A DNA stretch of 64,000 nt, taken from contig OY829326.1 in NCBI GenBank assembly GCA_963691655.1, forward strand, positions 89,893,235-89,957,234, in the 5' to 3' direction. Below, piece by piece: positions 50,686 through 63,685 of the stretch. The DNA is from Toxonevra muliebris (Eukaryota; Arthropoda; Insecta; Diptera; Pallopteridae). Each line of letters begins with the position of its first letter. Position 1 is the stretch's first letter. The notes beneath the pieces are model-generated. The model saw only the letters and a list, made by a program, of their open reading frames with translations, did no database searches and was not told the origin of the DNA. A program made the translations under genes and the position numbers.

Positions 50686-51150
50686 AAAATGTTGCCTACA
50701 AACTTCAATCACAATCTACTTTTTGCCACAATCAACTGCTTACAGAGACCATAACTTTAACCCAGGCACATTTTAAAATGTAGGTAATTGCCACCGTATC
50801 AGTTTGCAGTAGCTGCATTTTATTATATTATTTAACATTAATCCGTCGTTGGTACCGTTGGTATCATAGAGTTCGAATAAGCTGCATTTATTGTATTTAT
50901 TAAATTTGAATCTTTAAATTTCCGAACTTTGTCATCAACATTGTTTGCCCAATGTTGACTAGGTATTTCTTGTATTATTGATGTGAATATTGTACATTTT
51001 AGCTATATGTTGCAACATTGGGCTCTTAACGTTATTTAATTTGTATATCCATTTTGTAATATAAAATAGAATTAGATAATTTTTCAACTCCGCTACTTAT
51101 CTCTCATCTCTCTATAAAGAAAGTCGCCGATTGGCACTTCTTAATTCATC

Positions 51151-51203
51151 TTTCATTATTCATGTTCACATGAATATTTAACATGTGAACATGAATAATG
51201 AAA
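51151..51203. repeat. perfect 22-bp inverted repeat (hairpin)
   Basis: 51151-51172 is the exact inverse of 51182-51203, with a 9-base loop. It would form a stable RNA hairpin in either strand's transcript. It lies in the large 5' intron of eag. Confidence 0.88.
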
Positions 51204-54200
51204 TAATATACCAAACAAAAAAAGAAGAAATTTAATAAAATTGTTTTTATTGAATAAAATCAATTATTAATTTAATAAAAATGTTCAGAAAATTTAATAT
51301 TTAAAAATATTTCGACTCTATTTTAGTTTTGGCATTACATTGTATCAAATTGATACATCAACGACTAATTCAATCGGCAAAATAAACGACAAATACGTAC
51401 TAAGGAGCTTCCCAAGCTTTCTTAAAAATTCATCAATTATGAGTTGTGATGCGTACTACAGACGTTAGTGCACTCAATGTCAAAAAATTATGAAAACGGG
51501 GAATGAATTGGTTTCATTGAACTGGACAGTTTGAGTTAAGAATAAAAATAATATATATATGTAAAATAAGTACTTCTCGTAATGCTATCCAGATGAAAAA
51601 AGCAGCTGGGCATTCAAATTGGTTTATATAAAATAATTAATTACTTAAAGCATTTTGCTTAAAAGCTCATTCAACAACAAATAAGTACTTTTAGCCATTC
51701 AACCTTTCACCACGCCCATTAATTTTTTTGGTATTTTTGGGGAGCAAATTTTAGTTTTTTTCCACCAATATTAATCAATTTTAATTTCGTTTTCGACATA
51801 GAGGATTATGTGACATTAGCGAAGCAAGGAGGACGTACGGTTAAAAAATATGCTAGAAGTTTAGGGAATTTAAAAATTCTAAATTCTACTCAATTCATAA
51901 AAGTTCGATTAAGAGGTATGCGTATATATTCAATAATCGTTTTCTCATATATTCCAATATTTATTACGAAACTTTCACACAGAACAAACTAAAAATAAAA
52001 TCAATACCAACTTTCAACAAAAAACAATTTGAAATTCAAATGCAGAGAAAAATAAACTTTTATAACTTGCGACATTACTTGGAGTTACTACTAAGTATAA
52101 AATAAAACTGAAACTACAGCTAGAACACCTAAAAGCAGACAATAATACCATTTTACATATGTCATTTCTATGATAATTTTTTATGGCATTCGCGCTATTG
52201 CAACAAATTTACACCAAACAAGCTAAAGTGCATAGAATCTGATTGCTGTGTATTTTTCTGATGTACACAATATTTTCCAAGTATAAAAAAATCTAATAAT
52301 AAATGCCCATTCAAATAAAAATGAGTCCATATGGTATGTATTGAGATGAAAACACGTCACACACACACAGACGCACACACACAGTGAGCTATAGAGTGCA
52401 CACGATTTGAATTGCATATTTATAGGCGCTGCCTGCTTTGCATGAGAGTAGCCAGTACATATGCATGTAGATTCGCTATATATAAGTATTTGCATATATA
52501 CTTGTATGCATACATGCACTAGCGAATCCTAGAAGGGGGTTTGGGGGATAAAAACACCCTTTACCGATGCAAATCTCATACAGTTTGATACATTGGTCAT
52601 AAATAAAAACAAAATGTTAAAGAGATGAAAAAATTAAAAGCCCCTCTTATGCGTTAAAACATAGGAGTATATGCGTGATCATTGTGTTCGTTTCTGTTTC
52701 ATGAAGTTAGGTTAAATCAATAAACTGCTACTTTTATGCTATACATAAAATTCATAATTTAAAAGTGAATGCAGTTCGTAGGAGCAGAATTGTAAAATGT
52801 TGAAGTTACGAGAATTTTAGTTGCATGCATAAATGAAAATTTGATCCGTAATAGCGCTGCACATGTTTGCGAAGAAAGAACTCGACAATTCAATTGATCA
52901 ATGTAGCATATTTTTAGGAAAGTTTAAAATTCCTTTGCTGCAAATTGAAATTAGAACATTCCATTGAAAAAAATCTCTGAAAGGAAATGTTACTTAAAAA
53001 CAGAAAGAATTGCAACTGAAGCCATTAGTTTTATTGTGGACACAGAAAAAGAAAATTGTGACAATAAAATGCTTGCAATTCCATTGAAATCACTTTATCT
53101 TGCTTGCAGCATGCATGCATACGGTATGCTGCAGATACAATTAGGTTTTGTAGGTGAATAGGGAGAGAGGTAAGTAGCTAAAACTAGAACAGAATAAGAA
53201 AAAAATTGTAGCAAAAATGAAAATAAAAAATTAATCAGACTTTAATAGGAAAAAAGTCCCAACAATTTACTCTTTGGTTGAGTATCATTCTAAAATTTAT
53301 TACATAGAAAATCTTTTCCTTCCCGCATTTTAAGCTTTTTAGCAAATGTGTCACTGGCACATTGTGTGCAACACATGGCTTCATGCCATGAGAAAGTACG
53401 ATACGAACGAGTATGTACTTATACAGGTGGTAGTTCTGTGGTTGTTGCTATTACTATTGCTGCTGTTTTGCTGAATTAGTGTGTTGCTGTTGAGTTGAGT
53501 CTATTTGTCTACATTTACTGGTACGTCCTATAAAGTACTCTATAAATGGCAACTTAACTTTTATGACGATGATAAAGTCAATGTGAAATGTACGTACGTT
53601 TAAATTTTTAACCATTATTCGACAAAGTCAATGCGCAAAAGTGGAAATTTATAGTTGGAAAGTAACAAACATCCGAACACACATTCGTGTATTTATATGC
53701 ACATATGTGCGTTTGTTTATGTATGTGTGCAGAACAAAAGCCATTTAAGTTGCATTATGTACCACCAGGTTTTTAGCGAAAAATCCAATTGTAGGTGTGT
53801 AATATGCTCGTCCAATGAAGGAATTGCATTAAGTGCTGATAAAAGTGTTGCCATCTAATTTTAATTCGAATGCGCACAAATTTATCAAGTTGATTTGTCA
53901 ATGACTACTATAGCCAAATATAATGCAATGTCTTCAAATAGCAATCATTTCGCAAAGTAATTTAAAATAATATACGGTATCAAAATGGCTGCAAATCAAA
54001 ATTACAAAAATTTCCCCAACTTTATGCAACATTTTTGATTCATTTACAAAAAAAAACTACAGTCATTTAATTTTTTTGAAGCACAACTCGAGCACCGAAT
54101 TTGTTTTTATTTGTTCTTTTATGAGGCTGGAGATACCCATTAGATCGTTTTCAGATCAAAAAATGAAACGGTATTTAAGTTAATTGTCGATTGTAATTTA

Positions 54201-54593
54201 AATGGTGTTTATTTTTTTACGGGTTTCAGATCAATGATGTTTAAGTTTAGTATTTTGTATTTGTATTTTTTGTATTTGTAAGTATATTAAACTATAAGCA
54301 TTGCAACATAATTACCATTAGTAGAACAAATAGAACTAGTGTAGACGGGCATTTATGTTTGCTAATTTCAAAAATATAATAATTAATTTAAGGTATAAAA
54401 ATAACAATAGTTTTACTGTTTACATGGGGTCATAACAAAAAATTATTTCAAAAAATCATTGAAATATAAAGTATTAAGAAACACGGCAATCAGGTAAATT
54501 ATATTGAGTATAAAATAAGATTAGTATGCTATACATGTGACAAGGCATTTGCGTTAAGGTATGTATAGTATTAATTTAATATCATCGAAGTTC

Positions 54594-54910
54594 TTAGTAA
54601 AAGGCCATGATTTTATGTTTTAGTCTGATGCATCTGATGTTATATAGCCTAGGCGCTAAAGCAGTAAAAAAATTAAGAAAAAGTTTCAAGCTGTGCTGAG
54701 GTACGTTAGCTCTATTTTGATAATTAACCCTCAGATTGTAAATTGAATAATTTTTGTTTAATATATATCCCGATCTAGCAAAATATACTTTTAAAACTAT
54801 AAAAGAGTACAAGTGATGGAAAAGAAGAATATTCAATTCCTTAAAAAGTAAAAAACTACTTTCACGTCGGCTTTTGTTACAAATTATACGAATGGCATGT
54901 TTTTGTGATA
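54594..54910 (-). mobile_element. non-LTR retrotransposon fragment (RT C-terminal region)
   Basis: The minus strand encodes LLISQKHAIRIICNKSRRES, then FKELNILLFHHLYSFIVLKV, YNLRVNYQNR and FLNFFTALAPRLYNI. This order (QKxAIRII, LNILxxxxLY, N-rich, LYNxLP-like) is typical of the C-terminal region of insect non-LTR reverse transcriptases. It is truncated at both ends. It is in the same orientation as eag. Confidence 0.7.
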
Positions 54911-54915
54911 TTAAT

Positions 54916-55180
54916 AACACTGCACAACGGAATTTACCAAAAAAAAAAAAAAGCTCAAGAGTTTTGAAAGTTGATCTTATATAATTTGAGTATGCTAAGC
55001 ATGATGGCGTTATTAGTTTTTCTCTATAACGTGTAATTCTTTTTTATAACGGTTTAAATCATATACGTATAGAAACACTGCACAATGGAATTGACCAAAA
55101 AGAAAAGCTCAAGAGTTTTGAAATTGGATCTTATATAATTCGAGTACTCTGAACATAATGGCGTTTTCAGTTTTTCTCTG
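54916..55180. repeat. two diverged direct repeats, period 158 bp
   Basis: Units start AACACTGCACAACGGAATT (54916) and AACACTGCACAATGGAATT (55074). Both continue through GCTCAAGAGTTTTGAAA and ATGGCGTT. The first unit abuts the non-LTR fragment. Confidence 0.8.
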
Positions 55181-55474
55181 TATTGTCTTTTGTTTTAATG
55201 TTAGCCATTTGATTAAAAATAAACCGTGTTCCTAACATTAATTGATTTAATAAATTTTCGCTTTAATTACAAATATTATTAATATCACGAAAACATTCAC
55301 TGATATTGTTCTTTAATCGTTGTGTCATAATTTTTTATTTATAATATTATGAGACTTCTCTTATCTAATTTTAATTTTAGTATTTAAGTAAAAAGTAGTA
55401 TGTATGATATATGATATGATCACTTCTTGATTACTCCGTTGTTACTATTTTAATTACGCTGCAATACAAAATTT

Positions 55475-56521
55475 CACTTTAAAAATATAACATGAACCAA
55501 AGTATATTTTCTAAACTAAATTGGGGACGCTGAACACGAAAATCTTATTCATTTTTTTCTATGGGTAAGTTTTTGTGATATGACAAAATAACGGTTTTTC
55601 AGGTTACAGTTTTACTTACAGTTTTGTATGATTTTTGAGAAATTTTCACACAAGTCGTGGGCTAAGTTTTCTTTCTCACAAAAAGTAATCACAAAATCTA
55701 AAGTTTTATTTTTTTAATCGATAGACCATTTCATCAAAAATGGCAAAGTAATCAAGGATTGAGTAAAAATAAAATATTTTCGAAAACTCGAAATTTTTCT
55801 CAAAATTTAATCTGCTGTAGAAAATTATGAGTTACCACTTAAACTTTTGCAATTTTTCGCTGTCGGGTGTTCCCTGATCCAGAACCAGCAGTAGTCTGCC
55901 ATCATGCCCTCATCCCTGAAACTTTGATATCGTCTTTTGATTTTAGCCATATCTTGGTGGAACCGTTCGCCCTGCTCGTCACTTTCTGCACCCAGATTTG
56001 ATGTAAATCATACGAATACGCCCGCTTTGATTTTTTGTAATGACAATTTCGAAAACCCTCTTCGTAATGATTTCATTGCGCTAGCGTTATTTTTCAACGC
56101 CCTAACGAAATTCTTTATGACACCAAACATGATGTGGAGGGGCGAAAGAATGATTTGGTTTTTATCGACGAGTACATCGTTAATAATATTGTGGCCCCCG
56201 AAGTATGTTGGTTTCGCTGCGGCCAAACATATTCAGAATAATAATGTGCATGAAAATTTCAAGTGGTTCATCATTTTACAGACCAGAATGAATTTTGAGA
56301 AAACTTTCGAGTTTTCGAGAATATTTTATTTTACTCAAGCATTAAATTATATATTTCAATAGATAATGAGATATTAGTCTGTAAGTGAAACTGTAACATG
56401 AAAAACCGTTATTTTGTCATATCTCGAAAACTTACCCATAAAAAAATGAATGCGATTTTCGTGTTCAGCGACCTCGAATTAGTTTAGAAAACATACTGTG
56501 GTTCATGTTATATTTTCACTG
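55475..56521 (-). mobile_element. TIR element carrying a relic of an uncharacterised arthropod protein
   Basis: The ends are long inverted repeats: ATATAACATGAACCA and GCTGAACACGAAAATC on the left recur inverted on the right. Further inside, ATTGAGTAAAAATAAAATAT recurs inverted near 56310-56340. Between them, on the minus strand (55865-56226), lies a decayed coding piece, PLHIMFGVIKNFVRALKNN ... IKAGVFV. A stop follows, then ESDEQGERFHQDMAKIKRRY and MMADYCWFWIRE. I recall this PLHIKLG ... GERFHQD pairing from many uncharacterised arthropod proteins. The middle of that protein is missing here. Confidence 0.7.
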
Positions 56522-56525
56522 TATT

Positions 56526-59500
56526 CCAGTGTTATCAGTATGTTTTTTTCCCCTCTTTTCACGCAACTGATGTTCATGTATTTATAATGACATGTTAGCT
56601 ACCTTCTCTGACAAAATTTTATATTTTTTGAGAAAATGTTTTATATGTATATCAACAGTTGTTAAAAAAGAAAAAAAAAAACAGTTTGAAATTGTTTGTT
56701 TTTGTTTTATTTTTTCACGATTTTTTCATTTCCTCTCTATTACAAAATTCTATTCCATTCTACTAAAAGCAAAACGTAAAATGGTAATGATTGTGTAGAT
56801 ATTGGTGAAAAAATTGCTAATAGATGCTGGATGCGGCAATACCAACATTGATGTGGGTAGTATGGGGATTAGTGGCGGTGTGGCGATATATATATTTTTG
56901 ATTTATATTAATATATAAATGCTTATTCAATAAATAAATTAATACAATTAAAAACTGAAATAAAACAAATTTTTAATTACTCTGGAATTAACGTGAGTAT
57001 CCACAAGATATATACAAAATTTATTAAATTTAATGAAATAATAATTGTTTGTATATTTTCATTGATTGCGTTCATTAAAAAAGAAGTCAATGAAAACCCA
57101 TTTATTGTTTCGTTTCGCATTCATTTTGTAAACTGCTTAGTATTGTAGTTTCTAGAATACAAAAATTATTTTTATTTGGTACAGTGGAGAAGAACAGGTT
57201 TAGGGTGTTGATCCCATACAAATTTTTTGGACAAAAATAAAAGGAGTTGTTAGAATTGAATGAAATTTGGTTCCTAAATGAATAATGAGACGCTGACTTA
57301 AAAAATTAGATCCGATATTTAGTGCGTCTTACAGATTTTTCTTAAATCTATTTTTTGGTGATTTTTAATTTATTTGTTAAGTACATAAGCTAGGGTCGAA
57401 AAATTTTACACGTTGAAAGTTAGAAAAACTTAAATTAACACGTTATACGAAAGTAAGTATAAAAATTTTTATGTAGAAAATTTTTTGGTTGCCAAATTGA
57501 AAAACACACTGGCGCTAACCAGAGCAAATTGGCGATATAAACAGTTGGAACAAATTAAATATTTTCCAGAATCGGACGAAAGCGGAGAAGATTTTACATT
57601 TTTCTAATAGATATAGGTCTATATTAAATGAAATTGAAATAAAATTTCACAGATTTTTAAGATATTTTTTTTTATTGTCTCTGAAAAATACACAATTTTT
57701 CACTTTATGGAACAAATCTGAAGTTCAACATTGCGTAAAATTTTTTTTAATACAATAATAAGCGTTTATTTAGCTATCTTCTAACTTATAAAAAATGTTA
57801 ATTCATTCTGTTTTAGCTACAAATGTAACTAAGGTAATTTTTTTGCGGAACCACTTGCAAACGATAATTTTGCTACTAATTATTTTTGTACAAAAATTGA
57901 GTAGTAAATGAAGTTATTACTTACTTACTTATTCATTTTCGGTGTAAAAAGCTCCATTTCTTTGTGGTATGTTTAAAATTTTGGAAGCTTTAATGCAATA
58001 TCTGACAATAAGTTTTTTCCTAAAGAATTTTCTTAAACACCCTGTATCTTAGTAGAGGTTAAAAATATATACCATATCCGAAGGGTTAAACCAGACCACA
58101 TTGAATGCAGAGAAGAAATTTGGTCAGAGTTCGCGTATTTAAAAAAAACTTATACGAAAATTACCCAGCATTTACTGCCATAGACGAAACAAAGTATATT
58201 TTGTATTTAAATTATTAAATGGGTAGAATGTTACTCTATTCCTTTTAAATGAAATATGTGTTAATGTTCCTAATCGTGTAAGTTAAACCTATGCAAAACA
58301 AATTATACAAATTTTCAAGTATAACAGGGTTGGAAAACTGGTTAAAGTGTAAAGTAAATTAATGTTAATAACAGTCCTCTTCCATTAGCGTTCATTAAAT
58401 GTGCTGTAGTAAAAGATTAGAGAGGGGAGGATTTTGTGTATTATAACTTTTTGTAACATAAAGCAAATTCACTTTCTTATTTTGGATTTCACTGTGTCAA
58501 GGCGCACACGTTATGCTCGATAAATTAGAATATGATTCCTTTATGTATTGTGACATTCTGATTAAGATAACAATCTCAATTGGGCCTTAAAAGAAACTCA
58601 ATATGCACGAAACTTTAAATACTCTATGCTAGTGAATTAAAAACCTTGTGTTAAGCTTTTGCAGTAAAGCTCAGATAATAATCAGAAATAATGAATGAAC
58701 ATATATCAAGTTCTGTAATATGTTTATAAAACATTCAGTGAAATTCCGTACTAATTCTAAGCTTGGGGACTTAAAATAAAGTAAATATTTTGAACCAGTG
58801 AAGAGGAAAGCAATGAGGCTCAGATTAAAACTGGGCTAGCAAGTATCACATGTACAACGAATGTTTATCATTAAGGGAAAGTAGGACTAACAGTTTAAGT
58901 TAGCGATATTCAGATCACTCAGAATCAGAGAAAATTAGATTATATTCCAAACGGAATATCAGACCATATTTAGAATAGTAAAGATTTGAATATAATATAA
59001 AATCTTCATATTATATTTTGCTAGTGAAGTTCGGCTCAAAATTAGAATTCATGAAGTTCAGATCATATGCCGAACTAGTGAAGATTTGATCTTACCTTAA
59101 ACTTCAGACAACATTCAGAGATAAATTTTAATATTGTGCATGCTGCTCAATAATATAAATACCATTGCTGTGCAAAAATTTTCATATGTATGAAGCAATT
59201 ATATTAACCTTTATTCGAACTTTGTGTTAAATGATTATTTTCATAGCCTAAAAGCATGCTGTTATTTCCAACGAATTAAATTAACGCATTCGAAAAGTTT
59301 TTGTTTATTCATCGTTTGTGTTCGCAATTAATATTGTTTGCATTTAATTTATTTTTGTAATTTTTAAATTAAAATTTAATTTGCTTAATGACGTGTAATG
59401 TAAAATGCATACTAATGTTTATTTTGGGCACGCCTGCAAGTATGTGATTTTAGTTTTCGTTAACCAAATATTTCTGTTTTTCTAAACAATGCGATTATTC

Positions 59501-60432
59501 ATTGTTTGATGGCGTTACACTACTCATATGGGTAAGCCTACGAATTTATTTTAATGAAAGTTCGTGTGAAAACTTAATTAACTTCATTAGTATATACGCA
59601 TATATCTACTAGATATAGACAAGTACATATGTTTATGCCTAAAACTATGTACTAAATTTAGAAAACTGTTAATATGTAGATTAAAAACTTTTCAAGTATA
59701 AAGTTTTGAATTTTTTTTTTTTGTGTTCACTTTTATGCAAAAAATTACAATTTCTATTCATCCGAAAAATAATTTAAAATGTATGGCAACTCTGTTGTTA
59801 AACGTAGTAGCCACGTAGGAAGTAGCCATAAAATGCATTTGAATCACTAAGCCGTAAAAGGATATGACCATTTCACATCCAGTTGAGTTGAGTTGAGCTG
59901 CTGTCGCATAGCTTATGCTCAAGTTATAGAACGATAGGTTAGGGTAGAGAATGCAGTTTAGCATTTAGTAACAGGTATGGAAGATTACATTAATGATGAC
60001 ACAATTGTAATTCAAAGGATGAAGGTGATTTAATTCAAGCCAATGAGAAAGATATAAGGAATTGAGATTTACAATAGATGAAATCTAAAAGTTGGAATGA
60101 TATTTAATTAATAAAGCTAAAATTTGCATGCATAGAGAACTCGAAATTACGATAGAAACAGTTATGCAAATCAACAAATGTTTGAACACACGTTTCCATT
60201 TAGCGTATTGCCATAAAATATTTAAATTTAAATGTTAAGGGCCAAATTGGACTAGGTCATGGTAGCATAATTAATATGTAATTTTAGTGTGTGTGTGTGC
60301 GCGTATAAATATTTTTAAATAAACGTTTTGCTTTACCAACAATATTTTCGAAATTTCATTTCAAATTTCCCATTTGTTTATTTACATTATACTCTTTTGC
60401 ATACATACATACAGCAATGTTCAATGAAATAG
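56526..60432 (-). other. eag large 5' intron, no gene seen
   Basis: AT-rich intron. Degenerate repeats around CAGATCAT and GAAGTTC occur at 58900-59110. No exon or known transposon was recognised. Confidence 0.55.
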
Positions 60433-60877
60433 CAGTGGCGAAAGCAAAATCTTTCATATTAGCGAGTTTAGGTATGAAGAACTGCCTGAAGTCTTTTATA
60501 TTTGAAACAGATATATAAAATAAAAAATATCTTAAAATTTATTAAAATTGCTGTACCTGCGGCGCATTCAAGACTTTTTCCCGTCCCGAAATTCGACCTC
60601 CAGGATCCCGAGATTTGTTTTTTAATTTTTTTTAAAGTTTTTGTGCTATGTTTGCAACATTTTTTCCAATTGCAGCTTATATTCCTCACAAAAAGAAATC
60701 GACTGACAAAAATTCTATTTGGTACCATTTTCTTATTTCTTCTGATGGCGGGCCCACAACTAAATGTACTAACTGAAATGTAAGTGAAAGTTTGTATTTG
60801 AAACGCATCAGTAGGTCTGCGCTCCCAAAACTCTCTGGTAAATTTCCAAACACTTCAGGGCACTGAATCCGCCACTG
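60433..60877. mobile_element. short element with CAGTGGCG ends
   Basis: CAGTGGCGAAAGC at 60433 and GAATCCGCCACTG ending 60877 are inverted ends similar to those of 42233-44192. It is about 445 bp and non-coding. No matching target duplication was found. Confidence 0.55.
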
Positions 60878-61089
60878 AATTTGCAACATACCTTCAATAA
60901 ACTTTCAAACGTTGAAAAAACAAGAACTGAACCGATTTCTAAAATTACATAATTTTTTATTCGAAAGTTCTTTGGGTGGAGTTTGTCTGAGGCAATAGAA
61001 AAATTTGATTGCTACTTGTACTCCTTAACTTCTTGAATTCTCAACATCGAAATTCAGACCTCGGATTCGGAAACACATGTTAATTGTAT

Positions 61090-62321
61090 CGCGATTTAAT
61101 TCCGCGGCGCGTCACTCGCGAAATTAAAATTATTTAATTTTAATTTTGTTAGGAAGCGCAGCCGCGTGCTGCACTTCCTAACCTTTTTCGTCTTTTCTTT
61201 CTCTATCTTTCTTCTGTCACTCTTCCTCTTCTTTTTGGCCGATATCCACAAACAAAATAGTCACTTGCAGTTAGTAAAAAAAAAGATAATAATAAAAAAA
61301 AAAAAATAATATAAAAATAAAATGATACTCCCTGGGTTAATGGGTTTATGAACCCTTCTATATTCGCGCACAAGGATCGCGATCCGAACAAAGTAACCCG
61401 GCTAAAATTACTTTACCACTGTCGCTACAAGTTAGCGACACAACAAAATAAAAATTGATTTTAACTCCGCGCTCACTATTTAATAAAATTAATAAATTAA
61501 ATTAAATTTAACACTATTGGTCCACCACGACTTGGTGGTACCAATCACAATAATATTAATTTAAAATACTTTGGTTCACCCGACTTGGTGATACCAAAGT
61601 ATACAAAAATTAATTCACCAAAAAAAAAAAAAAAGACACAAAAGAAAATTTAATAATTCGCACAAGATTCAAAAAAAAACGTATAATTTAAAATAAATCG
61701 TGAAATATTCGCACTAAGAAAAATCCTGATCGTCGCTCTCGAAAGCTAGCACAGAACTGAATATAAGTACGGTGCAAAAATATGTACCACTTATATTCAG
61801 CCGCATACATTATATTTTCGTCCGCTATGTCAGCAGGACACAATGCAGTTTCTCCAAGAAACTGGTCTCTAAACGGGAAATCATCATACCCATACATGTG
61901 TGGGTGTACATGATTACACCCTGGACAAAGTCCCCGACCCAACCAATTGTATGAGAATTGGCGGCAATGCACCTGTATTAGTGCATAGCGGAGTCATACC
62001 GTTGAATTTTCACTAGAAAATCAACCAAACGAGAGAACCAAAGTTTTCCCGTTTTTCCGCAAATTTACAACAAATACACCTCTGCGCTCTCTTACAGAAG
62101 TCTCCATATCCCCACTCCCAGTAGTATAATCTAGTACTAAATGGTACTCTTTTACTATTGTGAATGTGGATATCGGCCAAAAAGAAGAGGAAGAGTGACA
62201 GAAGAAAGATAGAGAAAGAAAAGACGAAAAAGGCGCAGCCGCGTGCTGCACTTCCTAACAAAATTAAAATTAAATAATTTTAATTTCGCGAGTGACGCGC
62301 CGCGGAATTAAATCGCGATAA
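61090..62321. repeat. 1.23-kb foldback element with long GC-bearing arms
   Basis: Arms of about 165 bp (61090-61256 and 62165-62321) are near-perfect inverses, starting TCGCGATTTAATTCCGCGGC. Each arm contains a stem-loop block around GCAGCCGCGTGCTGC. TA flanks both ends, and ATTG occurs just outside on each side, so either a TA or a 4-bp duplication is possible. The middle has AT-rich sequence and short open frames (61688-61972 minus) without known similarity. Confidence 0.88.
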
Positions 62322-63133
62322 TTGACTAGTGGTGTCCTTCGGAGAAACAATTTTTTTGGGTGCTTTGTTATTATTTGTGCACCACTTTAATAAATGTTTT
62401 ATGAATTTGTATGTGATACAGTCATACAGACCAGATTTATATGTTGTATGATTAACGCTCGTATCTTTTTTCGGACCAAAAACTGTATATTTCTACCAAA
62501 ATGTCTTAAAAAACAGTAAATCGAATTGAAAAAAACTGTATATTTCGCGGTATCAATTTTATTCAATGAAAATTAACCAAATAAGCAAATTATCCATCAT
62601 CTGAATCATCTTAGTTCCCCCATTTCAATATCTCTTTCTGTAATTGTTGAATTGTATTTGTCTTTTGAAGAAATTTGATGAAGCGATTCCGAGTTTATTA
62701 TGAGGTATTTATAAAAATCAACGCATTAATATTTCAAGTTACATTTGTCGATCAGAATTTCCTGCAATGTTTCCACTTCTAACCGAGTTGTATCTGCCGT
62801 TTGCATGAATTTATATTCGCTACGTGTTGCCATTGTTCTCTCTGACGTTTTTCATTGCGGTTGATAAAGTTGAATTTCGACGTTATGCATGATACATGTT
62901 TAACTGGATTGCAAAACAAATGAAGATGGGTCCGAGCCACAAACTAAATTTAAAAAAGGTTTCCTATTAAGAGGTATTTTCAGGATGATCCAGCTAACGA
63001 ATAGTAAGCGTTAGAGCTGAAATCTTTTGGAAATCATCATAAAATAAACCGAGGTTCAAGATCGATTTTTTTGTGTATGGTACTTGGTGCACTTTAATAT
63101 ATACAATGCAAACATTGCATTTTTATTGATATT

Positions 63134-63584
63134 ATCTATACATTTATTAGTGTAACTACATTTGTATTCCAGATGATCCAGAAGTGCTACACTATCATAT
63201 TATATATCAATATAAAGAGTTTGTGAAAAAACGAACATCAAAAGAGAACCAAACTACTCGTTGGTGTTTGTTTTGTTATTTGTGTATACAAATAATTCGT
63301 TAGATAATTCTGAGCGATGCCATTACTCATGTCTTCTCTCTCTCTTTCTTATTTATTATTTACTCCCGCTTAAGCAATGATTTTTTCAACGATGAATGCA
63401 ATTTTAAAAAACTTCCGACGCTCATATTTTGGGATTGGCTTAACCGATTTACCTTAACCGAATCTGATAGTTTTTGGCTAACCTACTCGTCAAGCTCTTT
63501 GAATTGATATACGATAATACGATATCGTAGCACATCTGGATCTTCTGAAATAAAATTTTAGTTACACTAATAAATGTATAGATT
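63134..63584. repeat. foldback of about 450 bp
   Basis: CATTTATTAGTGTAACTA (63141) recurs inverted at about 63561-63578. Further matching blocks in both arms are TCCAGAAGTGCTAC against GTAGCACATCTGGA and the ATATCAAT blocks. Arms are roughly 90 bp and imperfect. Confidence 0.75.
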
Positions 63585-63685
63585 GTTTGCGACATATAAA
63601 ACCCTTTTTCTTTTGTCAATGCTATTTCATTGGCAGGAGCTATACCTACCACCTTGATTAAAAAGTTCCTGATGTTTTTTTTTTG

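Larger units (their letters stand above)
49794..54593 (-). other. eag large 5' intron, first part, no gene seen
   Basis: AT-rich intron with the two perfect hairpins listed and a CA-rich tract near 52360-52382. No PAS-domain exon was found here. Confidence 0.6.
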
